Positions 34,782-42,623 of a DNA stretch of 48,320 nucleotides are shown here, piece after piece. A program made the translations under genes and the position numbers. Position 1 is the stretch's first letter; every line of letters begins with the position of its first letter. Source of the DNA: Saprospiraceae bacterium. GTDB lineage: Bacteria > Bacteroidota > Bacteroidia > Chitinophagales > Saprospiraceae. The DNA is taken from NCBI GenBank assembly GCA_013001595.1, contig JABDMH010000010.1:1-48320 (forward strand). Direction: 5' to 3'. The notes beneath the pieces were generated by a model, which was not told the DNA's origin, did no database searches, and saw nothing but the letters and a program-made list of their open reading frames with translations.

Positions 34782-36050
34782 TTAATCCCACCATTCCTCA
34801 TCCTCGCAGAGGTATTTTTCCTTGATCAAGGTTTCATTCAACTCGATACCCAAACCTGGCCGATCGCTGAGCTGGATGTGTCCATCTTTGACCATTTCCT
34901 TATCGTATCCCAGCACATCGGGATCTCCATTGACACCTCTCCCTGCCTCATTTATCGGATTAGAAATAAAAACTTCATGCGCTAAGAATTCCCTCACAGA
35001 GGCAGCAAGATTGGCAGAAGCGATGGTGGCTATTGGGCCTGCTACGTTATGGGTAGCGACGGGTATGTAGTAGGATTCTGCCAGATCAGCTATTTTCTTG
35101 GCTTCGAGGAGACCTCCAGCCATAGAGACATCTATTTCAATCATGTTGACACCTTGGTGAACAATAAAGGGTCGAAAATCTGCCCGACCGTATAGGTTTT
35201 CACCACATAGTATGGGTACCGGTGATTGTCGTGTCAGGTTCACCCATTGTTCGTTGAATGCGATCGGCAAGGGATCTTCCATCCACCATGGCCGGATGGG
35301 TTCCACAGCCCTAGCGAGTCTCAGGGCACTGTCGAAATCAAACTCCCAATGGCAATGAACAGCGACATCGAAATCCAGTCCCACCGCCTTGCGTAGGTTT
35401 GCATATCCCTCCGCATTCCGATCAACCTCTCTATTGGAAAGTCGTCGATTGTCAAGCTGGCTCCATTTCTGATCCCTCAAAATACCGACCTTGGCAGCAG
35501 TCCAATTTCCCGCCTCCATAAGTTCGGCAAATGCAGCGCACGACGAGGGGTCAAGCATATTTTTCGGACTTTTTGAGACATAGGCCCTCACTTGATCTTC
35601 ATGAGATCCACCACCCAATATTTTGTGTACTGGCTGATCACATAGTTTACCAAGGATATCCCATAATGCTATTTCCACACCCGTAATCGCATGGGTAGCT
35701 ACACCATGGTTGCCACCGTAATAAGATGTGCGAGTACTCATCTTAAAGACAAGTCTTTCTAAATCAAAAGGATCTTGTCCCAGTAAAATGGGTTTGCATA
35801 CATTTAATACGATGTCTTTCGCTCCCAAACCGTTTTCATCGTGGTGACACTCGCCTATTCCAATTACACCTGCATCTGTTTCGATTTTCACCAGGGGACT
35901 CACCCGAAAATTAATCAGTGTACGTACACATTTGACATCAGTTATTTTCACCCGCTTTCCTTCGCGCGCCATCAACTCAGAAAAGTAGGGCATGAATGAA
36001 AGCATAGGAAGGGCAAGAGCAGAATTTTGCAGAAAACTTCTTCTTTTCAT
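34782..36050 (-). CDS. Mandelate racemase/muconate-lactonizing (enolase superfamily) protein with Tat signal
   Basis: A 422-aa member of the MR/MLE group, expected to abstract an alpha proton from a carboxylate, often as a sugar-acid dehydratase. The N-terminus MKRRSFLQNSALALPML carries a twin-arginine motif (KRRSFLQ), so periplasmic location is predicted. The capping domain is at about 35-150 (GVIGIGECHHDENG, GVEIALWDILGK). Barrel ligands can be placed in FDVAVHCHWEF (His/His instead of the usual first acid), WMEDPLP (Glu) and CGENLYGR (Glu), and the general base is in THNVAGP (His). The family more often has Asp at the first site. Neighbours suggest a sugar-acid substrate, but a non-sugar racemase is possible. 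Confidence 0.85.
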   Translation of the reverse strand: MKRRSFLQNSALALPMLSFMPYFSELMAREGKRVKITDVKCVRTLINFRVSPLVKIETDAGVIGIGECHHDENGLGAKDIVLNVCKPILLGQDPFDLERLVFKMSTRTSYYGGNHGVATHAITGVEIALWDILGKLCDQPVHKILGGGSHEDQVRAYVSKSPKNMLDPSSCAAFAELMEAGNWTAAKVGILRDQKWSQLDNRRLSNREVDRNAEGYANLRKAVGLDFDVAVHCHWEFDFDSALRLARAVEPIRPWWMEDPLPIAFNEQWVNLTRQSPVPILCGENLYGRADFRPFIVHQGVNMIEIDVSMAGGLLEAKKIADLAESYYIPVATHNVAGPIATIASANLAASVREFLAHEVFISNPINEAGRGVNGDPDVLGYDKEMVKDGHIQLSDRPGLGIELNETLIKEKYLCEDEEWWD

Positions 36051-36116
36051 GAGACTTTAGGTTATAGGCTGAGGAACTTTAACTAATGGTATGGCACATT
36101 AAAATAGGAATATTTT

Positions 36117-36217
36117 AGTACCCAGTGCTGACAAACTTTAGCCTCGTCCAGTACCGTAGTGCTGGCAGACACTAGCCTCGTACAGTACACAGTGCTGACA
36201 AGCAAAGCTTCGTCAAC
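36117..36217. repeat. Three imperfect ~34-bp direct repeats
   Basis: Three copies begin at 36117, 36150 and 36184 with AGTACC/AGTACA, then xAGTGCTG and (G/A)CAxAC, and end TxGCCTCGT (or TTCGTC in the last). The units diverge by a few bases. The last copy runs into the stop codon and final codons of the cation exporter gene. No protein repeat results. Confidence 0.65.
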
Positions 36218-37088
36218 AGTCTTCGAACACACAATTCATATCTACATGTTCTACCTCGACAGTACTATGTTGAATGCCTAGGGCTTTCATCTTTTGGCGT
36301 ACCTGGTTGCGTATTTGTTCGGCAGTCTCATGGTTGAGCTCTTCTGTAATTACGACATGAACAGTCATTATATTTCTTTGACCATCCATGCTCCAAATAT
36401 GTAGATCGTGATGTGCTACTACATGATCTATGCTTTCTAGAGCTGTATGAATTGCAGCGAGGTCAATGTCTTCAGGTATGCCCTGTAGTACGATGCGCAT
36501 TGTTGCTTTAATGTTTTTGTAGATGTTATAGAGAATAAAGATGGTTACGACGAGGGATAAAATGGGATCTATTTGGTGCCATCCAGTGAAGTAAATAACT
36601 ATGCTGCCTACAAGTACAGCAGCCCAGCCGATCACGTCTTCTAACAGATGCAGGGAAACTACTTTTTCATTATGGCTGTGTCCTGCTTTTAATTTATATA
36701 CTGCATATCCATTGATGATTATGCCTAGGATGGAAAGTAAGATCATGCCGGCAGGTTCTGTGGTTTGCGGGTTTAAGAGCCGAGGGATCGCTTCACGAAG
36801 GATAAAGATTGAACCAATAATCAGGACAATACTATTAATGATGGCACCGAGAATGGAAAAACGTTTATATCCATAGCTGTATGTGCTGTCACTTTTTCGG
36901 TGAGATATTTTTTGGAAGTACCAGGCCGTACCTAGCGAAATGCTATCTCCCAGGTCATGCAATGCATCAGATAAAATGGCCATACTATTGGTGTACATTC
37001 CGCCAATAATTTCGATGATGCTAAAGAAGAGGTTTAGAAAAAAAGCGACACCGATTCGCTTGGTATCGTGATGGTGCTGATGTGCCAT
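36213..37088 (-). CDS. Cation diffusion facilitator (zinc/divalent metal exporter)
   Basis: A 291-aa inner-membrane exporter of the CDF family, most similar in plan to CzcD/ZitB. The N-terminus is His-rich (MAHQHHHDTK). Six hydrophobic segments are visible. The transport site is made of SDALHDLGD in TM2 (His44/Asp48 region) and SLHLLEDVIGW in TM5. LKAGHSHNEK is a short His loop. The cytoplasmic ferredoxin-like domain at about 200-291 has HVVAHHDLHIWSMDG and VEHVDMNCVFEDC, and the chain ends in Cys. It is expected to move zinc or related ions out of the cytoplasm in exchange for protons. It sits 71 bp downstream of the sigma factor gene on the same strand. Confidence 0.9.
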   Translation of the reverse strand: MAHQHHHDTKRIGVAFFLNLFFSIIEIIGGMYTNSMAILSDALHDLGDSISLGTAWYFQKISHRKSDSTYSYGYKRFSILGAIINSIVLIIGSIFILREAIPRLLNPQTTEPAGMILLSILGIIINGYAVYKLKAGHSHNEKVVSLHLLEDVIGWAAVLVGSIVIYFTGWHQIDPILSLVVTIFILYNIYKNIKATMRIVLQGIPEDIDLAAIHTALESIDHVVAHHDLHIWSMDGQRNIMTVHVVITEELNHETAEQIRNQVRQKMKALGIQHSTVEVEHVDMNCVFEDC

Positions 37089-37159
37089 GAGTGCATATTT
37101 AAGCCAAAGTTACAGGATTGTCAGCGCAGCATTGTTGCACTTCAGCGATCAGGCGGTGT

Positions 37160-38401
37160 TTATTCGAGGAGTGCCTCTTTACGTTTGATTAGGTACTTTG
37201 TCTCAGCCTCATTGTCACTTATCTTAATGGCATCCTTGTATGCGTCGATCGCCCCATCAATATTTCTCGACATTTCCAGCAGACGGGCCTTGATAGCGTA
37301 GTACAAGGTGTTAATAGGACCTCGAGCTTGGTTTTTATAGGTCTGCAGTGCATCGAGTCCAATTTCAAAACCATGAGCCATCATCAAGGGTACGATTCTA
37401 TTTAGGGCAATAATGGGTGTGTACCTTCTTGTCAGTTCCATGTCATAGAGCGCAAGGATTTTATCCCAAGCGGTGTCAACGTAGGTCTTTGCTTTACAAT
37501 GATGATATGAAATAATTGCCTGAAACAAATAGTCGGTTGGTTCATTTGACGCATCGGTACTTTTGGATAAATACCTCCTCCCGATGCTTATTAGCTCTTG
37601 GTCCCAAATGGAACGATCTTGTTGTTCTAGATCAATGATGCATCCATCTTCATCAACCCTTGTTTCAAATCGGGAGGCATGAAAACTCATCATTGCCAAT
37701 AATGCATGTGTATTGGGCTTGCTGCAGTATTTGTTCCTATCCAATAATAGAGCTAGTCTGATCGCTTCATAGCACAAGTCTTTTTGTATAGGGGCTTTAC
37801 CAAAATGGGTGCGGTATCCTTCGGAAAATATCAGGTAGATTATTTTAAGAACGATCGGTAACCTGGAACTAAGACCAATTTCAATGGGGGTGACCAGTTT
37901 GACTGCTTGGTCACGGATTTTTTTCTTCGCCCTGGTGTAAGCTTTTGCAACCGCATCCGCTTTTTGTAACAGTGCGGCGGCAATTTCCAAATTGCCAAAA
38001 CCGGCGACCAACTTTAGTGTCAGGATAATCTGATTCCGCTCAGAAAGGTCTGGATGGCAACACATGAAGATCATCTGCAGCTGATCGTCTTCAATTGTTT
38101 CATTTGTTGCTGGATCAGTGGGTTCAAAACTATCATGTTGATTTGTGGATGGAATATTTCGTTTTCGCTGGTCGGCGCGTAATTTATCAATTAAGGCATT
38201 GCCGGCGGTGCGGATAAGCCAAGCTTGTGGATGAACAGGAACACCTTTAAAGGGCCAGATTTTCATGGCTTTAAAAAGTGATTCCTGAACAACATCCTCA
38301 ATGTCGTGTAAATGATGAATACCAAAACGCTTGGAAAGCGCAGCCACCATAGCACCATAACTATGTCGAAATTGATGAGCTACTATTTTGTGTGCATCCA
38401 T
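37160..38401 (-). CDS. ECF sigma factor with C-terminal extension (ECF42/SigJ-like, DUF6596)
   Basis: A 413-aa sigma factor that would direct RNA polymerase to its own regulon. Region 2 is at about 5-75 (QFRHSYGAMVAALSKRFG, EDVVQESLFKAMKIWPF, AWLIRTAGNALIDKLR), and region 4 at about 110-165 (LSERNQIILTLKLVAGFGNLEIAAAL, AKAYTRAKKKIRD). A long C-terminal part follows, opening with LIFSEGYRTHFG, the DUF6596 signature, and TPR-like helices to the end. That architecture, together with a DGPF-motif protein next to it, defines the ECF42 group. Such sigma factors usually lack a classical anti-sigma factor, and the extension is thought to hold the control function. There is no anti-sigma gene here. 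Confidence 0.9.
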   Translation of the reverse strand: MDAHKIVAHQFRHSYGAMVAALSKRFGIHHLHDIEDVVQESLFKAMKIWPFKGVPVHPQAWLIRTAGNALIDKLRADQRKRNIPSTNQHDSFEPTDPATNETIEDDQLQMIFMCCHPDLSERNQIILTLKLVAGFGNLEIAAALLQKADAVAKAYTRAKKKIRDQAVKLVTPIEIGLSSRLPIVLKIIYLIFSEGYRTHFGKAPIQKDLCYEAIRLALLLDRNKYCSKPNTHALLAMMSFHASRFETRVDEDGCIIDLEQQDRSIWDQELISIGRRYLSKSTDASNEPTDYLFQAIISYHHCKAKTYVDTAWDKILALYDMELTRRYTPIIALNRIVPLMMAHGFEIGLDALQTYKNQARGPINTLYYAIKARLLEMSRNIDGAIDAYKDAIKISDNEAETKYLIKRKEALLE

Positions 38402-38523
38402 GCGTCTTCAAAAACGGTTAGATCAGAGCTGGGGATAATATTGAGAAATACAATAAATAGTACCACAATTACACTCCCAGCCTCTGATCAACACATAAGC
38501 AAGCTATGTGCAATGGAAATCTC

Positions 38524-38865
38524 CTACATAGACATGATTTCGCGAATCTCAGTATTGCCACCGTGCTCATAAATGGGACATCCTTTACTGATTTCTATGG
38601 CCGCATCAAGACTGTCTGCGGTGACGATCAAGTAGCCTCCGACCACCTCTGCACCTTCTGCAAAAGGGCCATCTGTGATCACATCACCGGCCTTTTCTAC
38701 AACTTTGCCATCTTTGTTCAATGGCAGACCATCGACCAGCTTACCTGCTTCTTTTAAACCACCCATCCAAGCGCCCCACTTTTCCATGTGAGCTTGCATC
38801 TCTTCTGGAGATTGCTGAATTCTCTGTGCATCTCCTCCTCGAAATAAAAACAAGAAATTACTCAT
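38524..38865 (-). CDS. YCII-related DGPF-motif protein, partner of the ECF sigma factor
   Basis: A 113-aa cytoplasmic protein of the YCII superfamily (ferredoxin-like dimer). The DGPF motif is TDGPFAEG (Asp65-Phe68), with FLFLFRGGD at the N-terminus and EEMQAHMEKWGAWMGGLKEAG (about 21-41). GCPIYEHGG is the usual C-terminal turn. Families of this kind are encoded next to ECF42 sigma factors and are likely targets or modulators of their regulons. The spacing to the sigma factor gene is 122 bp on the same strand. Molecular activity is not known. Confidence 0.9.
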   Translation of the reverse strand: MSNFLFLFRGGDAQRIQQSPEEMQAHMEKWGAWMGGLKEAGKLVDGLPLNKDGKVVEKAGDVITDGPFAEGAEVVGGYLIVTADSLDAAIEISKGCPIYEHGGNTEIREIMSM

Positions 38866-39060
38866 AACTAACTATTAAAAGATTCATAATAACTATTCTC
38901 GGATTAAAGACGTCCAAAGGATGGCCGATTGGACATAGTTGGAAAAATTCTGCAGCATGACTATTTTTTATTATCAGTTTTCTCTCTGTTACAAGGAACT
39001 AGCGACAATCCCTGAAAGCGGTAGATGACCTTTTACAGACAGAAAAAATTGAATCCTGTA

Positions 39061-39089
39061 GGTATTAATACTTGACAAGTACAAATACC
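39061..39089 (-). terminator. Palindrome downstream of the fucP gene, candidate terminator
   Basis: A 29-bp palindrome centred on A39075 has GGTATT...AATACC outer arms and TACTTG/CAAGTA inner arms, with 12 of 14 positions paired. On the - strand it starts 19 bp after the end of fucP and is followed by a T-rich run (TTCAATTTTTTC) a few bases away, which fits a weak intrinsic terminator. An operator is a possible alternative. Confidence 0.5.
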
Positions 39090-39108
39090 ACGCAGAAATC
39101 TCACGTCT

Positions 39109-40434
39109 CTAGCTTCCCTGTGCTATGTGTTTGGTGAAAACACGAAATCCATAAATACCCACAAACACGAAACAACATAGGGGCAAGATGAACGAAAAAT
39201 TAACTTCAGGGACACCCAGTATTCGAACATCTTCATATCCGCTACCACCGATGTCTAGAATAACTCCTTGAGCAAGGGGCATAATGGCACCTCCTACAAT
39301 GGCCATAACTAGAAAGGCGGCACCATATTTTGTGTCAGGACCCAGATCCTCAAGTGCAATACCATAAATGGTGGGGAACATCAAAGACATGCAAAAAGAA
39401 ACCATGACTAAACTGTATAATCCAGACATCCCCTGTAAAAACATCGTACCCAACGTAAATACGCAGGCGAGGATTGAAAAATACATGAGCAGTTTGCCGG
39501 AATCAAGAAAACGTAATAGAAAGGTACATACCCATCGACCTACCAGAAATATGCCTAAGGCTGACATGGCATAGGGTACTGCAGATCGATTATCTATGCC
39601 TAATGTTTCAGCATATTGATATATATAGGTCCAGCACATGATTTGAGCGCCTACATAAAACATTTGTGCCAATACACCCTCACGAAATTTGATATTTCTA
39701 AAGATTCGCTTTATGGAGGTTGCTATTTGATCAACATCTTCCTCCCTTTTTTCTTGAGGCATTTTGACCATTGCGATCAATATGAGAATTCCTATGATGA
39801 CTAAACCTAAAATCACATAAGGATTTCGAATCACCAATAGATCAGATGTCCTGACCGTCGCTTTAACTGATTCAGATAGCGTGTCGTAAATAGGATTTCC
39901 GCTCGCGTTTAAATCATCGGATTGCAGAGAGCTCAAAATAAAATTCTGCGCCACGTATAATCCGGCTAGCGCGCCAATGGGATTAAAAGCCTGTGCAAGA
40001 TTGAGGCGTTGGGTAGCGGTCTCAGGTGGCCCCATGGATAATATAAAAGGATTGGCTGTGGTCTCCAAGAATGCCAATCCAAAAGTCAGGATGTATAGAG
40101 CCATAAGGAAGAATCCAAACTGCTCGTAAGCTGCCGCAGGATAAAACAAAATGGCTCCGACTGCATACAACGCCAGGCCTAATAAAATACCCTTTTTATA
40201 CGAATATTTTTTTGCAAACATCGCCGCTGGGAGAGCCATGGTAAAATATCCACCATAAAATGCCATTTGTACCCAAGATGCTTGTGTATTATTAAGTTCC
40301 AGCACTTTTTTAAAAGCCGACACCATCGGATTAGTAATGTCGTTGGCAAATCCCCACATTGCAAACAAAGATGTAATAAGGATGAATGGGAGCAAGACCT
40401 CTGTTGGAACAATCGGCTTTTTTTGAGCTGTCAT
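39109..40434 (-). CDS. fucP: L-fucose:H+ symporter FucP (MFS)
   Basis: A 441-aa inner-membrane carrier with about 12 hydrophobic segments. The FucP hallmark LFAMWGFANDITNP (about 24-37) is present, as are GYFTMALPAAMFAKKYSYKKGI (about 61-82) and LAFLETTANPFI (about 119-130), which carry the Asn and Glu residues used by this family. The length and plan match FucP proteins of Bacteroidota and Proteobacteria. The expected substrate is L-fucose, though family members also carry galactose, arabinose or mannose, so specificity is inferred. The dehydrogenase gene lies 58 bp upstream on the same strand and probably forms a two-gene operon with it. Confidence 0.85.
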   Translation of the reverse strand: MTAQKKPIVPTEVLLPFILITSLFAMWGFANDITNPMVSAFKKVLELNNTQASWVQMAFYGGYFTMALPAAMFAKKYSYKKGILLGLALYAVGAILFYPAAAYEQFGFFLMALYILTFGLAFLETTANPFILSMGPPETATQRLNLAQAFNPIGALAGLYVAQNFILSSLQSDDLNASGNPIYDTLSESVKATVRTSDLLVIRNPYVILGLVIIGILILIAMVKMPQEKREEDVDQIATSIKRIFRNIKFREGVLAQMFYVGAQIMCWTYIYQYAETLGIDNRSAVPYAMSALGIFLVGRWVCTFLLRFLDSGKLLMYFSILACVFTLGTMFLQGMSGLYSLVMVSFCMSLMFPTIYGIALEDLGPDTKYGAAFLVMAIVGGAIMPLAQGVILDIGGSGYEDVRILGVPEVNFSFILPLCCFVFVGIYGFRVFTKHIAQGS

Positions 40435-40492
40435 TTTTGTTTTTTATATCGCTTATCTTTTCTCCTGAATATCCTTGGATGAACAAGTAGCC

Positions 40493-41275
40493 TTAAGTCA
40501 AGGATCGATCCAGGTGGACATAACCTCCATCAGGCATCATAAATTGACCGGTGGTGTGGGCTGACTTTGGAGATAATAGGAACACAACCATCGCCGCAAT
40601 TTCATCGGCCGTGGTCATTCGTTTACCCAAGGGAATTTTTTGGACAATTTCTGCCTCTTTGGCTGCTGGATCTGCAAAGGAGTTGTCAAGCCACTTGCGA
40701 TAAAGAGGTGTCATCACTTCAGCGGGCAAAACAGCGTTTACTCGGATTCCAAATGCCAGCAGGTCAGCGGCCCATTCTCTAGTTAAAGCAAGCTGTGCAC
40801 CCTTGGCCGCAGCATACCCAGAGGTACTGCCCTGACCAGTCAACGCAACCTTCGAACTCACGTTGACAATGCTTCCTTGAGTCTCTTTTAAATGCGGCAG
40901 TGCATAGTGGACCATATCGTAGTAGTGATGTAGATTTATTTCAATGGATCTTCTAAATGCCTCAGGGCCCTTGTCGAGTCCTGCGCCATCATTTAGACCC
41001 GCGTTATTGACTACACCGTCGATGCGCCCAAATTTAGAAACCGTATTTGATATTGCCTGTTCGCAATTCGATAGATGAGATAGATCGCCCAAGCTAGCAT
41101 CGAGGTCATTGCACTGTGGGTCTAGCTCTGCAATTAAGTCACTAGTAGCCTCCTTAGATCTGGTGGCAATCATGACTTTTCCACCTTCCTGCAAAATCAT
41201 GCGGGTTATGGCCTCACCTATACCTTTTGATCCGCCTGTAACAATGTAAACCTTGTCCTTTAATTCTAGATCCAT
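40493..41275 (-). CDS. SDR oxidoreductase, L-fucose dehydrogenase-like
   Basis: A 260-aa short-chain dehydrogenase/reductase. The cofactor site is VTGGSKGIGEAI (about 13-24), the structural motif VNNAG is at about 88, and the catalytic Ser-Tyr-Lys set is NVSSKVA, SGYAAAKGAQ. The C-terminus GGYVHLDRS fits L-fucose dehydrogenases of the oxidative pathway, which turn L-fucose into L-fucono-lactone. Adjacency to fucP supports that reading. A general sugar-dehydrogenase role remains possible. Downstream lactonase, dehydratase and aldolase steps are not beside it, though a lactonase-like hydrolase and an MR/MLE protein occur elsewhere in the window. Confidence 0.8.
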   Translation of the reverse strand: MDLELKDKVYIVTGGSKGIGEAITRMILQEGGKVMIATRSKEATSDLIAELDPQCNDLDASLGDLSHLSNCEQAISNTVSKFGRIDGVVNNAGLNDGAGLDKGPEAFRRSIEINLHHYYDMVHYALPHLKETQGSIVNVSSKVALTGQGSTSGYAAAKGAQLALTREWAADLLAFGIRVNAVLPAEVMTPLYRKWLDNSFADPAAKEAEIVQKIPLGKRMTTADEIAAMVVFLLSPKSAHTTGQFMMPDGGYVHLDRSLT

Positions 41276-41529
41276 TCCGGAGATTTATTGCTATGAAATG
41301 CCGATTGCTATTAATTGGAATGGAAGATAGACATTTGCCCATATATTTCCGCAAGGATAGGTTAGATGGAAACAGCACAACAAAGACTCAGATCAACTCG
41401 AGATGTTGTAAACTCCATCTTTGTATGGTCAGCAGGTGGAGAATATGGTGCTGACAAATAATCGAGATCTTCATTGATGCAGAGATGGTGCCAAGGGCTC
41501 AAGAAGTGGCATCACGATTTGGTTAATTG

Positions 41530-41537
41530 TATATTTG
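41530..41537 (+). promoter_or_regulatory. Candidate Bacteroidota promoter -7 box of the peroxiredoxin gene
   Basis: TATATTTG matches TAnnTTTG exactly and would place the transcript start about 30 bp before the ATG at 41573. A -33 element at the expected distance is not clear. The position supports the ATG at 41573 over the longer open frame, which starts at 41474 upstream of the box. Confidence 0.45.
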
Positions 41538-41572
41538 AGTTCTTCAATTTAACAAATTATAAAACCAAAAAA

Positions 41573-42205
41573 ATGGCTATCAGATTAGGACAAACTGCAC
41601 CAGATTTTACTGCTGTCACAACTGAGGGTACGATCAATTTTCATGAATGGCTGGGAGACAGCTGGGGATTACTGTTTTCTCATCCAGCGGATTTCACACC
41701 GGTATGTACCACCGAATTAGGTCGTACGGCCGCATTAAAAGGTGAATTTGAAAAGCGGAATGTCAAGGCATTGGCGGTTAGTATCGATCCGGTTGATTCT
41801 CATCATGCCTGGATCAAAGACATAGAAGAAACTCAAAATGTAACCATGAATTTCCCCATCATTGCTGATGATGATCGCAAGGTTTCTGAGCTCTATGAGA
41901 TGATCCATCCTGAGATTACTGAAAAGGCGACGGTGAGAAGTGTCTTTGTTATTGGTCCAGACAAAAAGGTGAAACTTACATTAACCTATCCACCGTCAAC
42001 AGGTAGGAATTTCTTGGAAATATTGCGGGTTATCGATTCTCTGCAACTTACAGCTTACGAACAGGTAGCCACCCCCGCAGATTGGAAAAGCGGTGAGGAT
42101 GTAGTGATCTTACCATCGGTTTCAGATGAAGAAGCTATTGAAAAATTTCCAAAAGGAGTGAAGACCATCAAGCCCTACCTACGGATGACCCCATCCCCCA
42201 AGTAA
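41573..42205 (+). CDS. 1-Cys peroxiredoxin (Prx6/AhpC-TSA type)
   Basis: A 210-aa cytoplasmic thiol peroxidase that would reduce hydrogen peroxide and organic peroxides. The start at 41573 is chosen because MAIRLGQTAPDFTAVTTEG is the normal N-terminus and a promoter box lies between it and an earlier in-frame ATG at 41474. The peroxidatic Cys45 sits in PADFTPVCTTE. No other Cys is present, so this is a 1-Cys enzyme. The Prx6 C-terminal domain is visible (WKSGEDVVILPSVSDEEA, FPKGVKTIKPYLRMTP). It stands alone between a divergent SDR gene and the sulfatase operon. Confidence 0.9.
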   Translation: MAIRLGQTAPDFTAVTTEGTINFHEWLGDSWGLLFSHPADFTPVCTTELGRTAALKGEFEKRNVKALAVSIDPVDSHHAWIKDIEETQNVTMNFPIIADDDRKVSELYEMIHPEITEKATVRSVFVIGPDKKVKLTLTYPPSTGRNFLEILRVIDSLQLTAYEQVATPADWKSGEDVVILPSVSDEEAIEKFPKGVKTIKPYLRMTPSPK

Positions 42206-42623
42206 TCTTAAGTTGAATTTTATCATAGCCTAGTGTATCGTCTTGTAAGTAATGTTCACTTTGGGGTAGTTATTTTGTACCAAGTCGAATCTATATGCCG
42301 ACCGAAGCGTCGGTAGAAGCAAAACCGAGCATAGACTTTGCTAGGTAAGGATTTTGGTGATGAAGAGTTGATGCAAAAGAACATGCCAAACTGTGCAGTT
42401 ATTTACCAAACGTTACACCAATTCCGTTGAACCGGGCTTTTTACATCCGGATTATTCATTAAGGTTTCTTAGTGACCCTCTTTGAGTCTGCCCGGATGAC
42501 CGTGGTCGGACGGGCGTATTTGGCGAGTAATAGAAAGGCATATGCATAGTTCGGGTTCTATCACTAGGATGATTTCAGCGTATGTGGGTTTGTGCTTATG
42601 GATAAAAAGGCTACTTTCTTCCA
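42206..42623. other. Intergenic stretch (418 bp) before the sulfatase operon
   Basis: No gene is seen. Two hairpins can be drawn: ACCGA-AGCG-TCGGT (42301-42314) and a longer one at 42490-42515, listed separately. No TAnnTTTG box was found before the operon's first gene. Confidence 0.5.
42490..42515 (+). promoter_or_regulatory. Stable hairpin in the leader of the sulfatase operon
   Basis: Arms GCCCG and CGGGC enclose inner arms GACC and GGTC (498-507). The two unpaired positions on each side are G-A and A-G, which stack well in RNA. It ends 108 bp before the first sulfatase ATG. No U-run follows, so a simple terminator is unlikely; an RNA leader element or mRNA 5' structure is possible. Confidence 0.35.

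Noticed and set aside
41474-41572. Earlier in-frame start for the peroxiredoxin.
   Set aside because: It adds 33 residues that do not fit the family and lies upstream of the likely promoter box.
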